Origin: JAVBOO01 sp031550435
Lineage (GTDB): Bacteria > Bacillota > Clostridia > Lachnospirales > WRAX01
Direction: 5' to 3'
Assembly: GCA_031550435.1 (NCBI GenBank)
Contig: JAVBOO010000018.1
Location: forward strand, 1-64,000
DNA length: 64,000 nucleotides
Shown here: one piece after another, positions 1 to 9,368 of the stretch
How the letters are laid out: the number at the start of each line of letters is the position of its first letter
Numbering within the stretch: position 1 is the first letter of the stretch
Made by a program: the position numbers and the translations under genes
The notes under the pieces: model-generated
Told to the model about the DNA's origin: nothing
The model's database searches: none
Seen by the model: only the letters and a program-made list of their open reading frames with translations

Positions 1-51
1 TTTTTGAATTTAAATTTCAAACCCTCCAATGAGACTTTTTTGGGTTTTTTA

Positions 52-113
52 TTTTAACGCCCGGCGTCTTACTGTCTTTTAAGACTTATTTTGTCTTAAA
101 CGACTGTAGGACC
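52..113 (+). repeat. Dispersed repeat F, copy 1 (hairpin element)
   Basis: This stretch of about 62 bp is closely similar, in inverted orientation, to 7906-7965. Both copies carry a shared left part (TTTAAC.CCCG.CGTC) followed by an imperfect hairpin whose right arm reads GTCTTAAACGACTGT. The two copies differ at scattered positions. It lies outside genes, beyond the terminator of the neighbouring minus-strand gene. Confidence 0.6.
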
Positions 114-127
114 GGTTTTAGGGCATG

Positions 128-156
128 AAAAAAGGTTGCGCTATGCGCAACCTTTT
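128..156 (-). terminator. Rho-independent terminator of the SipW-type gene
   Basis: Perfect 12-bp inverted repeat (130-141 with 145-156) with a 3-nt loop. Read on the minus strand it is followed by six or more T. It lies 15 bp beyond the stop codon of the secreted-protein gene at 171-974. Confidence 0.9.
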
Positions 157-170
157 GTTGTTATAATTAA

Positions 171-974
171 TTATCTCTGGATCTGTTGAAGGAAGAGCTG
201 GTAAGCATCGCTTACAGAAACTCCGCCTACAGAGAATGCGGATACATTGCTGTTGAAGCTAGCAGGAACGAGTTCCGAAGGATGAATTCCCCAAAGGTCT
301 TTCATAGCGCTTATGGTGTCGCCGTTAGCGTCTGTGCCTTCGTAAGCCTGAGTTGCATCCCAGTTTCCGCCGATGTGGAACTTAGCGTGCTGGTATGCGT
401 TGTCCATAGCGGGTCCGAATTCAATTCCTACAGGAATTTCGGGAATAGCGACAGCTTCGTGAGCGCTTCTTCCGCCGAGTGTGTAAACATAGTATGTAGT
501 AACATCTTGCGCGTCAGTATACTCAAACAGCATCCAAGCAAGTTGTGTTCCGTCTGTTGTCATACCGAAAATCTCGCCGCTGGGATCGCCAATGCGGAAC
601 GGTGTAACGGCCGGATTGATAGGTCCGTTGTACCAACGAGTAAGAGTTTCTCCATCGGGCTCCTCTGTGAACAATTCAACAGTTGCGCTTGTGTTAAGTC
701 TTGTCATTGTGTCAATTGTCGGTGTGCCGTACCATTTTTCGGGATTTGTAAGGTTGTAGCCTGCTGCTACGCCTTCGCCCGGCTCGAAATACCAATCAGC
801 ATAATCGGGATCCGAAGTAACTTCGCCAATTACGTGAAGAGCTCCCATGTTGATGGGTACTGATGCAACGCTTACCTGCTGTGTAAACCACGCATATGTA
901 AGTCCGCTAGCTGCTACGATTCCGGCAACTGCCATTGCTAATAATACTTTCTTGTTCTTTAAAAGCTTTTTCAT
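171..974 (-). CDS. Secreted protein with SipW-dependent-type signal peptide
   Basis: A 267-residue exported protein. The N-terminus has a lysine-rich start, a hydrophobic stretch (about residues 9-28) and the motif LTYAWFT just after it, which is the signature of signal peptides cut by the ER-type signal peptidase SipW (TasA/camelysin group). The rest is acidic and aromatic, with no catalytic motif that I recognise. In that family such proteins form biofilm fibres or cell-surface metalloproteases. Here only the signal type is supported, and the mature part does not show clear TasA motifs. An AGGAG ribosome site lies just before the ATG, and a strong terminator follows. No SipW peptidase or TasA-type partner is in the window, so it must act with genes elsewhere. 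Confidence 0.7.
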   Translation of the reverse strand: MKKLLKNKKVLLAMAVAGIVAASGLTYAWFTQQVSVASVPINMGALHVIGEVTSDPDYADWYFEPGEGVAAGYNLTNPEKWYGTPTIDTMTRLNTSATVELFTEEPDGETLTRWYNGPINPAVTPFRIGDPSGEIFGMTTDGTQLAWMLFEYTDAQDVTTYYVYTLGGRSAHEAVAIPEIPVGIEFGPAMDNAYQHAKFHIGGNWDATQAYEGTDANGDTISAMKDLWGIHPSELVPASFNSNVSAFSVGGVSVSDAYQLFLQQIQR

Positions 975-1144
975 TTCATTCTCTCCTTTTCTGTTTGTAT
1001 TATTTTTCCGTTCCAGACTTGTTTGCGTCCCTTTCGATATCTAACTACACAACAAGCCGTGAAGTTCAAATTGGATTACTATCTCCCTAAAACTAGGTTT
1101 CTAATAACAATGAGCTAGCATATTCAACTTGTAAAAATAATATA

Positions 1145-1363
1145 TCACATTACTTTCTTCGCGTCAATAGCTTCCTGAAAAATTTTTACTATTTGTAAAT
1201 ATTTATTCACGCTGCGGGGACTCCGGCCACGAAGCCGCAATAAACCTGATTTATACGACTTTGCAGCCGTCCGGGAAAAAAAGGATTGGCGTATCTTCTG
1301 CCGAGGCTCTTTTGGCATCCGGATTTCACAACCGGGGCGTGTATCAATTTTCAGGACCTGCAT
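1145..1363 (-). pseudogene. Possible remnant of a tyrosine-recombinase N-terminal domain
   Basis: A 72-codon open frame without a good ribosome site. Its last third (SPRSVNKYLQIVKIFQEAI) resembles the helical core-binding (SAM-like) region of phage-type integrases, which commonly reads S.RTVN.YL..L..IF..A. It stops where the catalytic domain would begin. The match is short, so it may be chance. There is no attachment-site-like repeat beside it. Confidence 0.2.
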
Positions 1364-1374
1364 TGTTTACTATA

Positions 1375-1404
1375 GCCTCGACGCCGATTTACAGGCGTCG
1401 AGGC
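1375..1404 (-). terminator. Hairpin downstream of the subtilase gene
   Basis: Perfect 11-bp GC-rich stem (1375-1385 with 1394-1404) with an 8-nt loop, 40 bp past the protease stop codon. There is no clear T tract on the minus strand, so termination is likely but not certain. Confidence 0.5.
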
Positions 1405-1444
1405 AACGAACATACAAGTGTTGAAAGTTCGGCTAACTCAGATA

Positions 1445-4400
1445 CTAGTTAGTTACTTTGAACGATGATACTGCTTTAACCACCGCGCCGTATGAGTCTG
1501 TGTAAGTTACGGTAATAACAGTAGTTCCTGCCTTATAAGCTGTTACAAGACCTGTCGAGCTAACGTTCGCGATCAACGGATTGGACGACGTATATGTAAC
1601 CGTGAAGGGTGCGCCGTTTGTATCGGCAGGGTTTGTTGTGTAAGAAAGCTGGAATGTAGTATCTTTCTTAATGTTTTGCAATGCCGCTGCGTTAAGCTTA
1701 ATAGCTGTTACGTGCGTCTGGGGCTGGGGCTGGGTCTGAATAACAAACGAGTAGGACGTTGTTATTCCTCTGTATGTTGCGTAAACGGTAACGGTTTGAG
1801 CTGTGCTTGTCTGGGTGAAAGGCGCAAACGTAAAGTTGATACCGTTGATAGCGGGAGTGCTTGATGTTACGTTAAGAGGAGCCTTTGCTCCGCCGTCAAT
1901 GCTGTATTGGAATACATATTCGGAAGCGGCGGGAACAGTGTAAGCGTTCTTGCTGAGCGTAACATGGCCGGAGCCGTTATTTCCGGTTACGGATGTAACT
2001 TCGGGAGCTTCAACGATTACGATATCGGGTTTTGTATCCGAGAGGTTTACTCCGTGGCTAGTAACAGCCAATTTACTGTTGTTTAATACAACTGTATCTG
2101 TCAAAGAACCGATTCCGAAAACGGGGATAGTCACAGCTTTGTTGCGGCTTTCTGCCGGTACCGGGTATGATATGCTGAAATTGCCCGTTTCTGAGTCGCA
2201 GTAGTTCATGTAACCCTGTCCGTTGATTATAAGCGCATTTGCATCCTGGTTGAGAACAGGATAGCCGGTGTACATACCGAATTCCGCCTCAACTTCGTTG
2301 GCAAGGGCGCAAGCGTCGCTCCAAAGATTACCTTCAAGAGTGATTGTAGACGCGCCTTTGTTATATTCAAACACATTCTTGTTTAATGTAAGCTTAGCGG
2401 GCGATCCGTCAACTACAAACGATCCGATAATATAGTTCTTGACAGTGCCGGCTCCGGAAACAGGAGTGAATACCATGTTGAGGTAGTATGCGCCTGCGGG
2501 CATAACGGTGCGCTTTGAATCAATCTGGGTTCCGTTCATCTTGAAAGCCCCATAGTTAAGCCCGTCGGTAAGGTAGAATTCACCGTTGGATGTATTGAGG
2601 TTGTAAGTACCCGAATATGCTACACGGTTAAAGTCCATATCAGTATAATACGTGTCGATTTTTGCAAGTCCGCCTTCATATTCAACATAGACCGTCGCCG
2701 TGTTAGCGAACGTGGTTGATCTCACAGCCGAGTTGGTGCTGTTAGAGATAATCGGCTTAAGTGTTACACATTCGTTGAGCACGAACTGAGGTACTGAGGG
2801 AGCATATTTTGTTGCAAAGGGCATAGTGATATTTTGGCCGTTGCTTGCGGCGATAACGAGGTTTCCTTCGTATGTGCCCTTAGCTGCGGCTGCCGGAACG
2901 GTCATCTTCACGTTAAACGTACGACTGCCGTTAGCGGGAACAGTAAATGCGTTGTTGTCGATTATGAAGTGTACACCGTTTGCTTGAGCGGAAAGAGAAA
3001 CTACTGTCTGGTTGTTGAATGTTGACGATACGCTGTAAGACAGTTCTTCCGATGTTGTGTTTACAACGGTAACGGGAAGAGTCTTTGTTGTGGAAACTCC
3101 GCTTGTCAAGATGGGGGTGAAGCCAAAGTTGAGCGAGGAAAGAGTCATGTTGGGCATTGTGGAGCGTGTATTTCCGTTTAAGTAAGCTATCTCATCTGTT
3201 ACAAATGCCCACGATTTTGTGTTGTATATAGCATTGTAAGGATTAACAAAGCCTGCGCCGATTTCGTATACGCTCTGTTCGTTTTCCAGAGGTTCCGAAG
3301 AGTTCATGAGGCGAGCCTTTATTTCAGCAGGGGCTGCGTTCGGGAAAGCCTGAGCCATAAGAGCGCTGATACCTGCCAAATGAGGACAGGACATTGATGT
3401 ACCCTGCATCGAAGAGTAAGCTGATTTGTAGTCTGTGTCGTTATGATCCGGGTTAACTATGTAAGCCGGCTGTGTTGACATGATAGCAACGCCGGGGGCG
3501 GTGATGTCGGGCTTGATTGCCGCTGTCTCCGTAACGGGGCCGCGTGAGCTGAAGCTTGCGGGAAGGTCTTGGAGGTGATCGTAGCTAACGTCTCCGAAGT
3601 TCAAATAAGCGGGAACGGAAGCGGCTTTTGCTCTGTTATATGCGGAGATAAGATCAAGTCTTGTCTCTCTTGTCGTTGAAAGTACGGGGAGATGGCCGGC
3701 TTTTATTCCGCCGATTGTAATACCGGTAATAAAGCCCGCGTTAGCCGCGCTGTTCATGACAAGGATCGCGCCTGCTTTTGTACGCATAGCGTGAGGAGGG
3801 ATGTCGGTAAATGTAATCGCGCCGCGGCCGACAACGAGGATTTTGCCTTCAAGGCTTCCGTCGGGAATAGCCGCAAGCTGTTCTGTTGTTGTAGGTTCAT
3901 CGCCGGGAGCCATTACCAATACGTATTCGTAGCCTTTGCCTTCAACATATGTAAGGTTCGGAGCGATAATTCTTCCGTCTTGGAAAAGGTTTTCGAAATC
4001 CTGACCTATAACGCTTACAGGTGCTGCCGTAGCGGTTTCGTCAGCAGCTGACGAGGAATTAGCGTCAAGATAGAAAACTGTGGGGTGGTCGCCTCTGTTA
4101 GCCGCGCCGACAGTGATGGAAAGAGCGGTCGCCGCTCCGGGAACACCGAGTGTGGCAACGTTCGGTCCGTTGTTGCCTGCGGATACACAAACTACAACGC
4201 CGGCAAGAACAGCGTTATTGAGTGCGGTAGCGCTCGAATAGTAAGCCGAGTTCAAGTTTGCGCCGAGAGAAAGGTTGATAACATCACAGCCGTCCGAGAC
4301 TGATTTCTCGATACCGGAGAGGATGCCTGTTGTTGCGCCGCTGCCGTAAGGTCCGAGAACTTTGTACGCTCTGACCTTAGCTTCGGGAGCAATACCGAGA

Positions 4401-5323
4401 GTAGAAAACTGAGTGTCGTTTGCGCCGCGTGCTGCGATCGTGCCGGCAACGTGAGTTCCGTGGCTCGTATAATATTCTTTGCCGTCCGAGTTTAATTCGG
4501 GCTTGCCGGAAGCCTGCCATTCCTTGTATGTTGTTTCCATAGGATCGCCGTCGTCGTTCACGAAGTCATAGCCGCCTATGTAAGCACCTGCAAGGTCGGG
4601 ATGAAGGTAGTCGATACCTGTGTCAAGCACGCCTACGACAATGCCTTCACCTGCTAAACCGTTATCGTTGATTTCGCCTGTTCTGAGAACGTCTCTGCTT
4701 GCCTTCATTCCGAGGCCGGCAAAATCGGAAAATTCGCCGAGAGCATGAAGCTCAAAGTCGGGAGTAACCGCGAAAACTCCGGGAAGAGCGGCGATTTGGT
4801 CTACCATTTCGGCAGGAACAGTAAGAGATACGCCCGAGAGCAAAAATCCGTATGTAGCGTTGACAGTGAAATCCGAAGTGATTCCCTCAAGTCTGTTTTC
4901 AAAACTAGTTATGGCTGTTTGAGCTTCGGCCTCGACTGCACCGTTAGCTGTGTAAATGCCGTTAATTTCATTATAAACTTTTGCAACAGCCGAAGGCATT
5001 GTGTCAAATTCGACTATAATATTTACAAGTCCGCCGTCCAAAGCGTATTCATCTTCGAATCCGACTGCTCCGATAGGTGCCTTTCTTGCGGTAACAAAAT
5101 CGTCGATGTACTTAAGTTCTTCTGCTGACCTGCCGGCAGCGGCAGCGTCAAATGTTGATGTGATTTCTTTTGCGTTCGGAAACTGTCTGAGTTCATACTT
5201 GCTGCTTGCCGTGATAGGCGAAGGCTCTGCCGACGCTGAAACCGGTGTAGAATACACTGCGCCGAAAGCCATTACGAGACTCAGTGCCAAACCGAGAACT
5301 CTTTTACCATTGCGTTTTTTCAT
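1445..5323 (-). CDS. Large secreted subtilisin-like serine protease (S8) with PA insert and BIG2 domain
   Basis: A 1292-residue exported endopeptidase. A signal peptide (residues 1-31) is followed by an inhibitor-like propeptide (about 95-195). The catalytic domain carries Asp234 (GVLDTG), His288 (SHGTHVAG), oxyanion Asn384 (SAGNNGP) and Ser643 (QGTSMSCPH), so the triad is complete. A protease-associated (PA) domain is inserted at about 450-560, between the Asn and the Ser, as in Vpr and C5a-peptidase-type subtilases. Fn3-like beta domains follow, and the last 90 residues form a BIG2 immunoglobulin-like domain. No LPXTG or membrane anchor is seen at the end, so it is probably released or held by its beta domains. 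An AGGAGG site precedes the ATG. Likely role: digestion of extracellular protein, feeding amino-acid catabolism. Confidence 0.92.
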   Translation of the reverse strand: MKKRNGKRVLGLALSLVMAFGAVYSTPVSASAEPSPITASSKYELRQFPNAKEITSTFDAAAAGRSAEELKYIDDFVTARKAPIGAVGFEDEYALDGGLVNIIVEFDTMPSAVAKVYNEINGIYTANGAVEAEAQTAITSFENRLEGITSDFTVNATYGFLLSGVSLTVPAEMVDQIAALPGVFAVTPDFELHALGEFSDFAGLGMKASRDVLRTGEINDNGLAGEGIVVGVLDTGIDYLHPDLAGAYIGGYDFVNDDGDPMETTYKEWQASGKPELNSDGKEYYTSHGTHVAGTIAARGANDTQFSTLGIAPEAKVRAYKVLGPYGSGATTGILSGIEKSVSDGCDVINLSLGANLNSAYYSSATALNNAVLAGVVVCVSAGNNGPNVATLGVPGAATALSITVGAANRGDHPTVFYLDANSSSAADETATAAPVSVIGQDFENLFQDGRIIAPNLTYVEGKGYEYVLVMAPGDEPTTTEQLAAIPDGSLEGKILVVGRGAITFTDIPPHAMRTKAGAILVMNSAANAGFITGITIGGIKAGHLPVLSTTRETRLDLISAYNRAKAASVPAYLNFGDVSYDHLQDLPASFSSRGPVTETAAIKPDITAPGVAIMSTQPAYIVNPDHNDTDYKSAYSSMQGTSMSCPHLAGISALMAQAFPNAAPAEIKARLMNSSEPLENEQSVYEIGAGFVNPYNAIYNTKSWAFVTDEIAYLNGNTRSTMPNMTLSSLNFGFTPILTSGVSTTKTLPVTVVNTTSEELSYSVSSTFNNQTVVSLSAQANGVHFIIDNNAFTVPANGSRTFNVKMTVPAAAAKGTYEGNLVIAASNGQNITMPFATKYAPSVPQFVLNECVTLKPIISNSTNSAVRSTTFANTATVYVEYEGGLAKIDTYYTDMDFNRVAYSGTYNLNTSNGEFYLTDGLNYGAFKMNGTQIDSKRTVMPAGAYYLNMVFTPVSGAGTVKNYIIGSFVVDGSPAKLTLNKNVFEYNKGASTITLEGNLWSDACALANEVEAEFGMYTGYPVLNQDANALIINGQGYMNYCDSETGNFSISYPVPAESRNKAVTIPVFGIGSLTDTVVLNNSKLAVTSHGVNLSDTKPDIVIVEAPEVTSVTGNNGSGHVTLSKNAYTVPAASEYVFQYSIDGGAKAPLNVTSSTPAINGINFTFAPFTQTSTAQTVTVYATYRGITTSYSFVIQTQPQPQTHVTAIKLNAAALQNIKKDTTFQLSYTTNPADTNGAPFTVTYTSSNPLIANVSSTGLVTAYKAGTTVITVTYTDSYGAVVKAVSSFKVTN

Positions 5324-5983
5324 AATGTACCTCCTAATAATTTCTCTTTGTAATTCCCTTTAAATCCGTCGTGTTACTTCGCCGGAAACTCTAGTACCCG
5401 GCATTTTTGAAAATGACCCTCCTCCTTGATATTGAAATAATAGGATAAATATACATCCAGTGAGTCTTGTTAATAATAGCATACCTTTCTTGAAATTACA
5501 TGCGCATAATTACCCAAAAATTATTCCTGCTGCTCGGGCAGATTTGTGCATATATACAGTGAACTATTTTTCGTTTTAGACGAACGATAAATAATAAAAG
5601 GTAAATATGAATAACATCCCTGTTTGTGGGGATTTATAATGTTGTGCAAAAGTGTCAGAACTCAGCGAATTTGTTGCAAACAACAAAACGTAGTTAGAGT
5701 TTTGCTGACAGGCAATTGGTAATATATGACAATAATTTGCTGTGTGTTTGGATTTTTCGCTCCGGACAGCTGTATGGTACACTGAATGAAGCCGAGAACG
5801 CGCGAACAAGCTCGCTCACGGGTTTAGTACGTAATTTTTGTACTTCTCTCAAGAAGCAGAACAGCAAAACGGTTACTGTGTACTCTCGCACACTTGAACG
5901 AGCAATAAGTCCGTGGTAAAATCATTGATGTCGAAAATTCAAATATTATCGGCGCTAAAAAGTATATAATAAGGAAGAAACCG
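5324..5983. other. 660-bp intergenic region between divergent genes
   Basis: It separates the protease gene (minus) from psuK (plus). A second purine-rich AAGGAGGAGGG lies far upstream of the protease start (about 5417-5432) with no long frame behind it. A TATAAT-like hexamer at 5964-5969 may be the -10 of psuK, but no good -35 is visible. Short open frames on both strands at 5694-5919 lack ribosome sites. The segment 5780-5850 is slightly more GC-rich and could be a worn repeat. Confidence 0.4.
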
Positions 5984-6916
5984 GTGAAAAATCAAATAAT
6001 TGTTATAGGCGGGGCAAATATAGACATACAGGGCTTTCCGAACGACAAGTTCGTTTTGAGGGACTCGAATCCGGGCAAAATCAAAACCTCGCCCGGCGGT
6101 GTCGGAAGAAATATTGCGGAGAATCTCGCCAGGCTCGGCGTTTCGACAAAACTGATAAGCGCTATAGGGTCGGACGAATACGGGAGAAGGCTGCTGGAGA
6201 GTGCCGAGTCGGCGGGAATCGACATGAGCCTGTGCCGCTTATCGGAAAGCGAGCCGACCTGTGTTTATTTGTCGCTTTTAGACGAGCAGGGGGATATGAT
6301 TGCGGCTTTGTCGCAAATGGAGCTGACAGAGAGCATAAACGTTGAGTTTGTCAGGACTCACGACAAGCAAATTCGGGAAAGTGAAATTATCGTGGTCGAT
6401 ACAAATATCTCGGAAGAACTTCTTCGGTATATCACGGATGAATACAAGGACATACCTGTAATTCTGGACACTGTATCGACGGCAAAGGCAGTGAAGGCCC
6501 GGGAATTTATCGGTAATTTTCATACGGTCAAGCCGAATATCATTGAGGCGGAAACTCTGTCCGGAATAAAATACAAAAAAAAGAGCGATATATTCAGACT
6601 GGAAGAGTTTTTCCTGAAAAAGGGCGTGAAACGGCTTTACATCACAGTAGGCGGAGAAGGCGTGTTTTACAGTGACGGAAAGTCAAACGGGTTTTTGACT
6701 CAATTTCCTGTGAAGATAGTTAACGCAACGGGAGCCGGAGACGCTTTTACAGCCGCAGTTGCGTTCGGGCAGATGAAGGGTTTTACGGCGGAAGACAGCG
6801 CTTGTTTTGCCAGGGCGGCCGCTGTTATGGCACTGACACATGAAGACACGATAAACCCCGATATTTCGGAGCAAAATATATTGAATCTAATGAAGGCGGT
6901 CAGTAGGAATGTATAA
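5984..6916 (+). CDS. psuK: Pseudouridine kinase, PfkB family
   Basis: A 310-residue sugar kinase of the PfkB/ribokinase fold. The N-terminal GGANIDIQG and the C-terminal NATGAGDAF motif (catalytic Asp253) are both present. PfkB kinases act on many sugars and nucleosides. The assignment to pseudouridine rests on the next gene, a pseudouridine-5'-phosphate glycosidase that overlaps it by 8 bp. Expected reaction: ATP + pseudouridine to pseudouridine 5'-phosphate, in the cytoplasm, as the first step of pseudouridine breakdown. The start is GTG, preceded by AAGGAAG. Confidence 0.88.
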   Translation: MKNQIIVIGGANIDIQGFPNDKFVLRDSNPGKIKTSPGGVGRNIAENLARLGVSTKLISAIGSDEYGRRLLESAESAGIDMSLCRLSESEPTCVYLSLLDEQGDMIAALSQMELTESINVEFVRTHDKQIRESEIIVVDTNISEELLRYITDEYKDIPVILDTVSTAKAVKAREFIGNFHTVKPNIIEAETLSGIKYKKKSDIFRLEEFFLKKGVKRLYITVGGEGVFYSDGKSNGFLTQFPVKIVNATGAGDAFTAAVAFGQMKGFTAEDSACFARAAAVMALTHEDTINPDISEQNILNLMKAVSRNV

Positions 6917-7829
6917 TGAATTTTTGGATATCAAGAAAGAAGTGCGGGAAGCGCTGGAGCAGAAAAAGCCGGTTGTCGCGCTGGAGTCGACAATAATATC
7001 CCACGGGATGCCGTATCCGCAGAACGTCGAGACGGCAGCACGCGTCGAAGAAATAGTGCGTGAAAACGGAGCTGTTCCGGCTACAATAGCTATAATAAAC
7101 GGCAGATTGAAAGTCGGGCTGACAGAGAATGAGATCGACTTTATGGGCAAGTCATCAGACATAGCGAAAGTATCGCGGAGGGACTTTGCCTATATCGTTG
7201 CGGCAAAGAAAAACGGAGCGACAACCGTCGCATCTACAATGATGATAGCCGATATGGCAGGAATACGCATATTCGCGACCGGCGGCATAGGCGGAGTACA
7301 CAGAGGAGCGGAGAAAACGTTTGACGTGTCCGCGGATTTGCAGGAGTTGGCGAATACAAACGTTGCGGTTATCTGTGCCGGCGCAAAGTCTATACTGGAT
7401 TTGGAAAAAACGCTTGAATATCTCGAGACATACGGCGTACCGGTGTTCGGCTACAAAACAAACGAGCTGCCGGCATTTTATACAAGAAAAAGCGGGCTCG
7501 GGATTGACTACAGGTTTGAGACGCCGAAGGAAATCGCGGAAGTACTGAACACGAAAGAGAAACTCGGGTTAAAGGGCGGGGTGGTAATCGCGAACCCGAT
7601 AGACGAGAAGTACGAACAGGACGAGGTCAAAATAACCGCCTGCATAGCCCAAGCACTTTCTGAGGCCGAGAAAAACGGAATAAAAGGTAAGGACACGACT
7701 CCATTCCTTCTTGCCAAGGTCAAGGAGATTACGGGCGGAGACAGCCTGACTTCAAACATAAAGCTTGTATACGGCAACGCCGAGCTGGCAGCGAAGATAG
7801 CGGCTGAGTGTGCGAAGGGCCGGAGTTAA
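6909..7829 (+). CDS. psuG: Pseudouridine-5'-phosphate glycosidase
   Basis: A 306-residue cytoplasmic enzyme that splits pseudouridine 5'-phosphate into uracil and ribose 5-phosphate. Family hallmarks are visible along the whole length: ALESTIISHGMPYPQN near residue 20, ATIAIINGR.KVGL, the ARDF-like SRRDFA, GATTVASTM, FATGGIGGVHRG, and the C-terminal SL.SNIKLV.GNA. Length matches the family. It overlaps psuK by 8 bp, so the two are translationally coupled. Together they salvage modified nucleosides from RNA turnover. A TruB pseudouridine synthase, which makes this base in tRNA, lies nearby at 10.6 kb in an unrelated operon. Confidence 0.95.
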   Translation: MYNEFLDIKKEVREALEQKKPVVALESTIISHGMPYPQNVETAARVEEIVRENGAVPATIAIINGRLKVGLTENEIDFMGKSSDIAKVSRRDFAYIVAAKKNGATTVASTMMIADMAGIRIFATGGIGGVHRGAEKTFDVSADLQELANTNVAVICAGAKSILDLEKTLEYLETYGVPVFGYKTNELPAFYTRKSGLGIDYRFETPKEIAEVLNTKEKLGLKGGVVIANPIDEKYEQDEVKITACIAQALSEAEKNGIKGKDTTPFLLAKVKEITGGDSLTSNIKLVYGNAELAAKIAAECAKGRS

Positions 7830-7905
7830 GAGTAAACATGCCCTGTTTGGGCACTCGATTTAAAGAGCCGAAATAACAAGCTCTTTTAGCCATTTTCAAC
7901 TTTAT

Positions 7906-7965
7906 CGACCACAGTCGTTTAAGAAAATATCAGTCTTAAACGACTGTATGACGTCGGGTGTTAAA
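7906..7965 (-). repeat. Dispersed repeat F, copy 2 (hairpin element)
   Basis: Inverted copy of 52-113. It contains a perfect 13-bp stem (7911-7923 with 7935-7947) and sits between the convergent ends of psuG and gdhA, where it could also act as a bidirectional transcription barrier. A weak TAAAGAG/CTCTTTTA hairpin at 7861-7888 just before it may be the real psuG terminator. Confidence 0.6.
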
Positions 7966-7974
7966 TTGTCTCAT

Positions 7975-8018
7975 ATAAAAAGCCGGTACCGGCAATCTTG
8001 CAACCGTCGGTACCGGCT
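7975..8018 (-). terminator. Rho-independent terminator of gdhA
   Basis: Perfect 11-bp GC-rich stem (7981-7991 with 8008-8018), followed on the minus strand by TTTTTATATG. It lies 27 bp beyond the gdhA stop codon. Confidence 0.85.
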
Positions 8019-8044
8019 CTATGTTTATAGGTCAAACTTTAATT

Positions 8045-9298
8045 CTAGTACCAGCCTCTGAGTTTCATGACCTGAGCAACTTTTTTGATTGAATGCATGT
8101 AAGCTGCTGTTCTCATAGGAACGTTGTACTCTGACTTAACAGCATAGATAGCCTGGAAAGCGTCAACCATTGCGGCTTCCTCTTTCTCAGCGACTTCTTT
8201 GTCTGACCAGTAGTAACCGTAAAGGTTCTGAACCCACTCGAAGTAGGAAACAGTAACGCCGCCTGCGTTTGCGAGGATATCGGGAACTACGGTTACGCCG
8301 TTGTTAAACAGTATTTCGTCAGCTTCGGAAGTAACGGGGCCGTTAGCGCCTTCAACAACAAGCTTGGACTTGATCTTTCCTGCGACTTCCGCAGTAATAG
8401 CGTTTTCAAGAGCGCAAGGTGAAAGAACATCAACATCGAGAGCCCAGAACTCGTCAAGAGTAATCTGTTTTGCTCCGGGGAAGCCGAGCATGGTCTTGTT
8501 CTGTTTGAAGTGAGCAAGAAGAGCGTTGATATCAAAGCCTGTCTCGCAGTATACTACATGGTTCCATTCAGCTATAGCGACAATCTTAGCGCCGAGGTTC
8601 TGAGCGCAGAGAGCGGTGTAGCTGCCGACATTGCCAAAGCCCTGAACTGCTACGCTTGCGCCTTTAATGTCTTTTCCTGCTTTTTTGAGAGCCTCTCTCA
8701 TCGAAAGCGCAACTCCGAGGCCCGTAGCGGCTGTTCTGCCCTTAGAGCCGCCGAACTCAACCGGTTTGCCGGTTATAACTCCGACAGCGCTGTGTCCGAC
8801 AAGCTTGTTATATTCATCTACCATCCAAGACATTATCTGTCCGTTTGTGTTTACGTCCGGAGCGGGGATATCGACTTTTTCGCCTACAAGCTTGCTGATA
8901 GCGGTTATGTAGCCTCTTGAAAGTCTTTCAAGCTCGCCTTGGGAGAGTTTGGAAGGATCAACCGTGATTCCGCCCTTGCCGCCGCCGTAAGGTATGCCTG
9001 TAACGCAGCACTTGAATGTCATCCAGATGGAAAGAGCCATAACTTCGTCTCTCGTAACATTCTGATGGAATCTGATACCGCCCTTGTAAGGACCTACAGC
9101 GTTGTTGTGCTGTGAACGATACCCCGTAAATACCTGAACGCTTCCGTCGTCCATTTTAACAGGGATGGAAACCTCGAGAACCTTCTGGGGCTGCTTAAGG
9201 ATTTCATATACCGCAGGGTCTACTCCGAGCTTATCGCAAGCTGTTTTAACCTGTTTTTGTGCCATCAAGAACGGATTCAAATTATCATGTGTTGACAT
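8045..9298 (-). CDS. gdhA: Glutamate dehydrogenase (Glu/Leu/Phe/Val family)
   Basis: A 417-residue cytoplasmic enzyme interconverting glutamate with 2-oxoglutarate and ammonia. The substrate-binding domain carries YRSQHNNAVGPYKGGIRFH and the catalytic PYGGGKGGI. The C-terminal Rossmann domain carries VQGFGNVGS and ANAGGVTVSYFEW. Length and motifs fit the short hexameric GudB/RocG-type enzymes, which are usually NAD-dependent and catabolic, though cofactor choice cannot be proven here. The frame extends 12 codons further upstream. I chose the ATG at 9298 because AGGAGG lies 7 nt before it. It is monocistronic with its own promoter and terminator. In an anaerobe this is a central step of amino-acid fermentation. 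Confidence 0.95.
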   Translation of the reverse strand: MSTHDNLNPFLMAQKQVKTACDKLGVDPAVYEILKQPQKVLEVSIPVKMDDGSVQVFTGYRSQHNNAVGPYKGGIRFHQNVTRDEVMALSIWMTFKCCVTGIPYGGGKGGITVDPSKLSQGELERLSRGYITAISKLVGEKVDIPAPDVNTNGQIMSWMVDEYNKLVGHSAVGVITGKPVEFGGSKGRTAATGLGVALSMREALKKAGKDIKGASVAVQGFGNVGSYTALCAQNLGAKIVAIAEWNHVVYCETGFDINALLAHFKQNKTMLGFPGAKQITLDEFWALDVDVLSPCALENAITAEVAGKIKSKLVVEGANGPVTSEADEILFNNGVTVVPDILANAGGVTVSYFEWVQNLYGYYWSDKEVAEKEEAAMVDAFQAIYAVKSEYNVPMRTAAYMHSIKKVAQVMKLRGWY

Positions 9299-9340
9299 TT
9301 CAATACCTCCTAATATTTTGTACATATCGTACATGACTTA

Positions 9341-9368
9341 ATTTTACCGGGTTTAAATGTAAAATCAA
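9341..9368 (-). promoter_or_regulatory. Putative gdhA promoter
   Basis: On the minus strand TTGATT, 16 bp, TAAAAT, about 40 bp upstream of the chosen gdhA start. A reasonable sigma-A-type match. Confidence 0.5.

Larger units (their letters stand above)
975..1444. other. Gene-poor stretch between two secreted-protein genes
   Basis: About 470 bp. It holds the leader of the SipW-type gene (AT-rich, with no convincing promoter match), a possible degraded reading frame at 1145-1363 and a GC-rich hairpin at 1375-1404 next to the protease stop codon. Confidence 0.5.

Noticed and set aside
186..863. 225-codon plus-strand frame
   Set aside because: Antisense to the SipW-type gene, whose signal peptide, ribosome site and terminator are convincing.
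5694..5919. Opposed short frames of 65-67 codons
   Set aside because: No start signals. They overlap each other and probably reflect an AT/GC-mixed intergenic repeat remnant.
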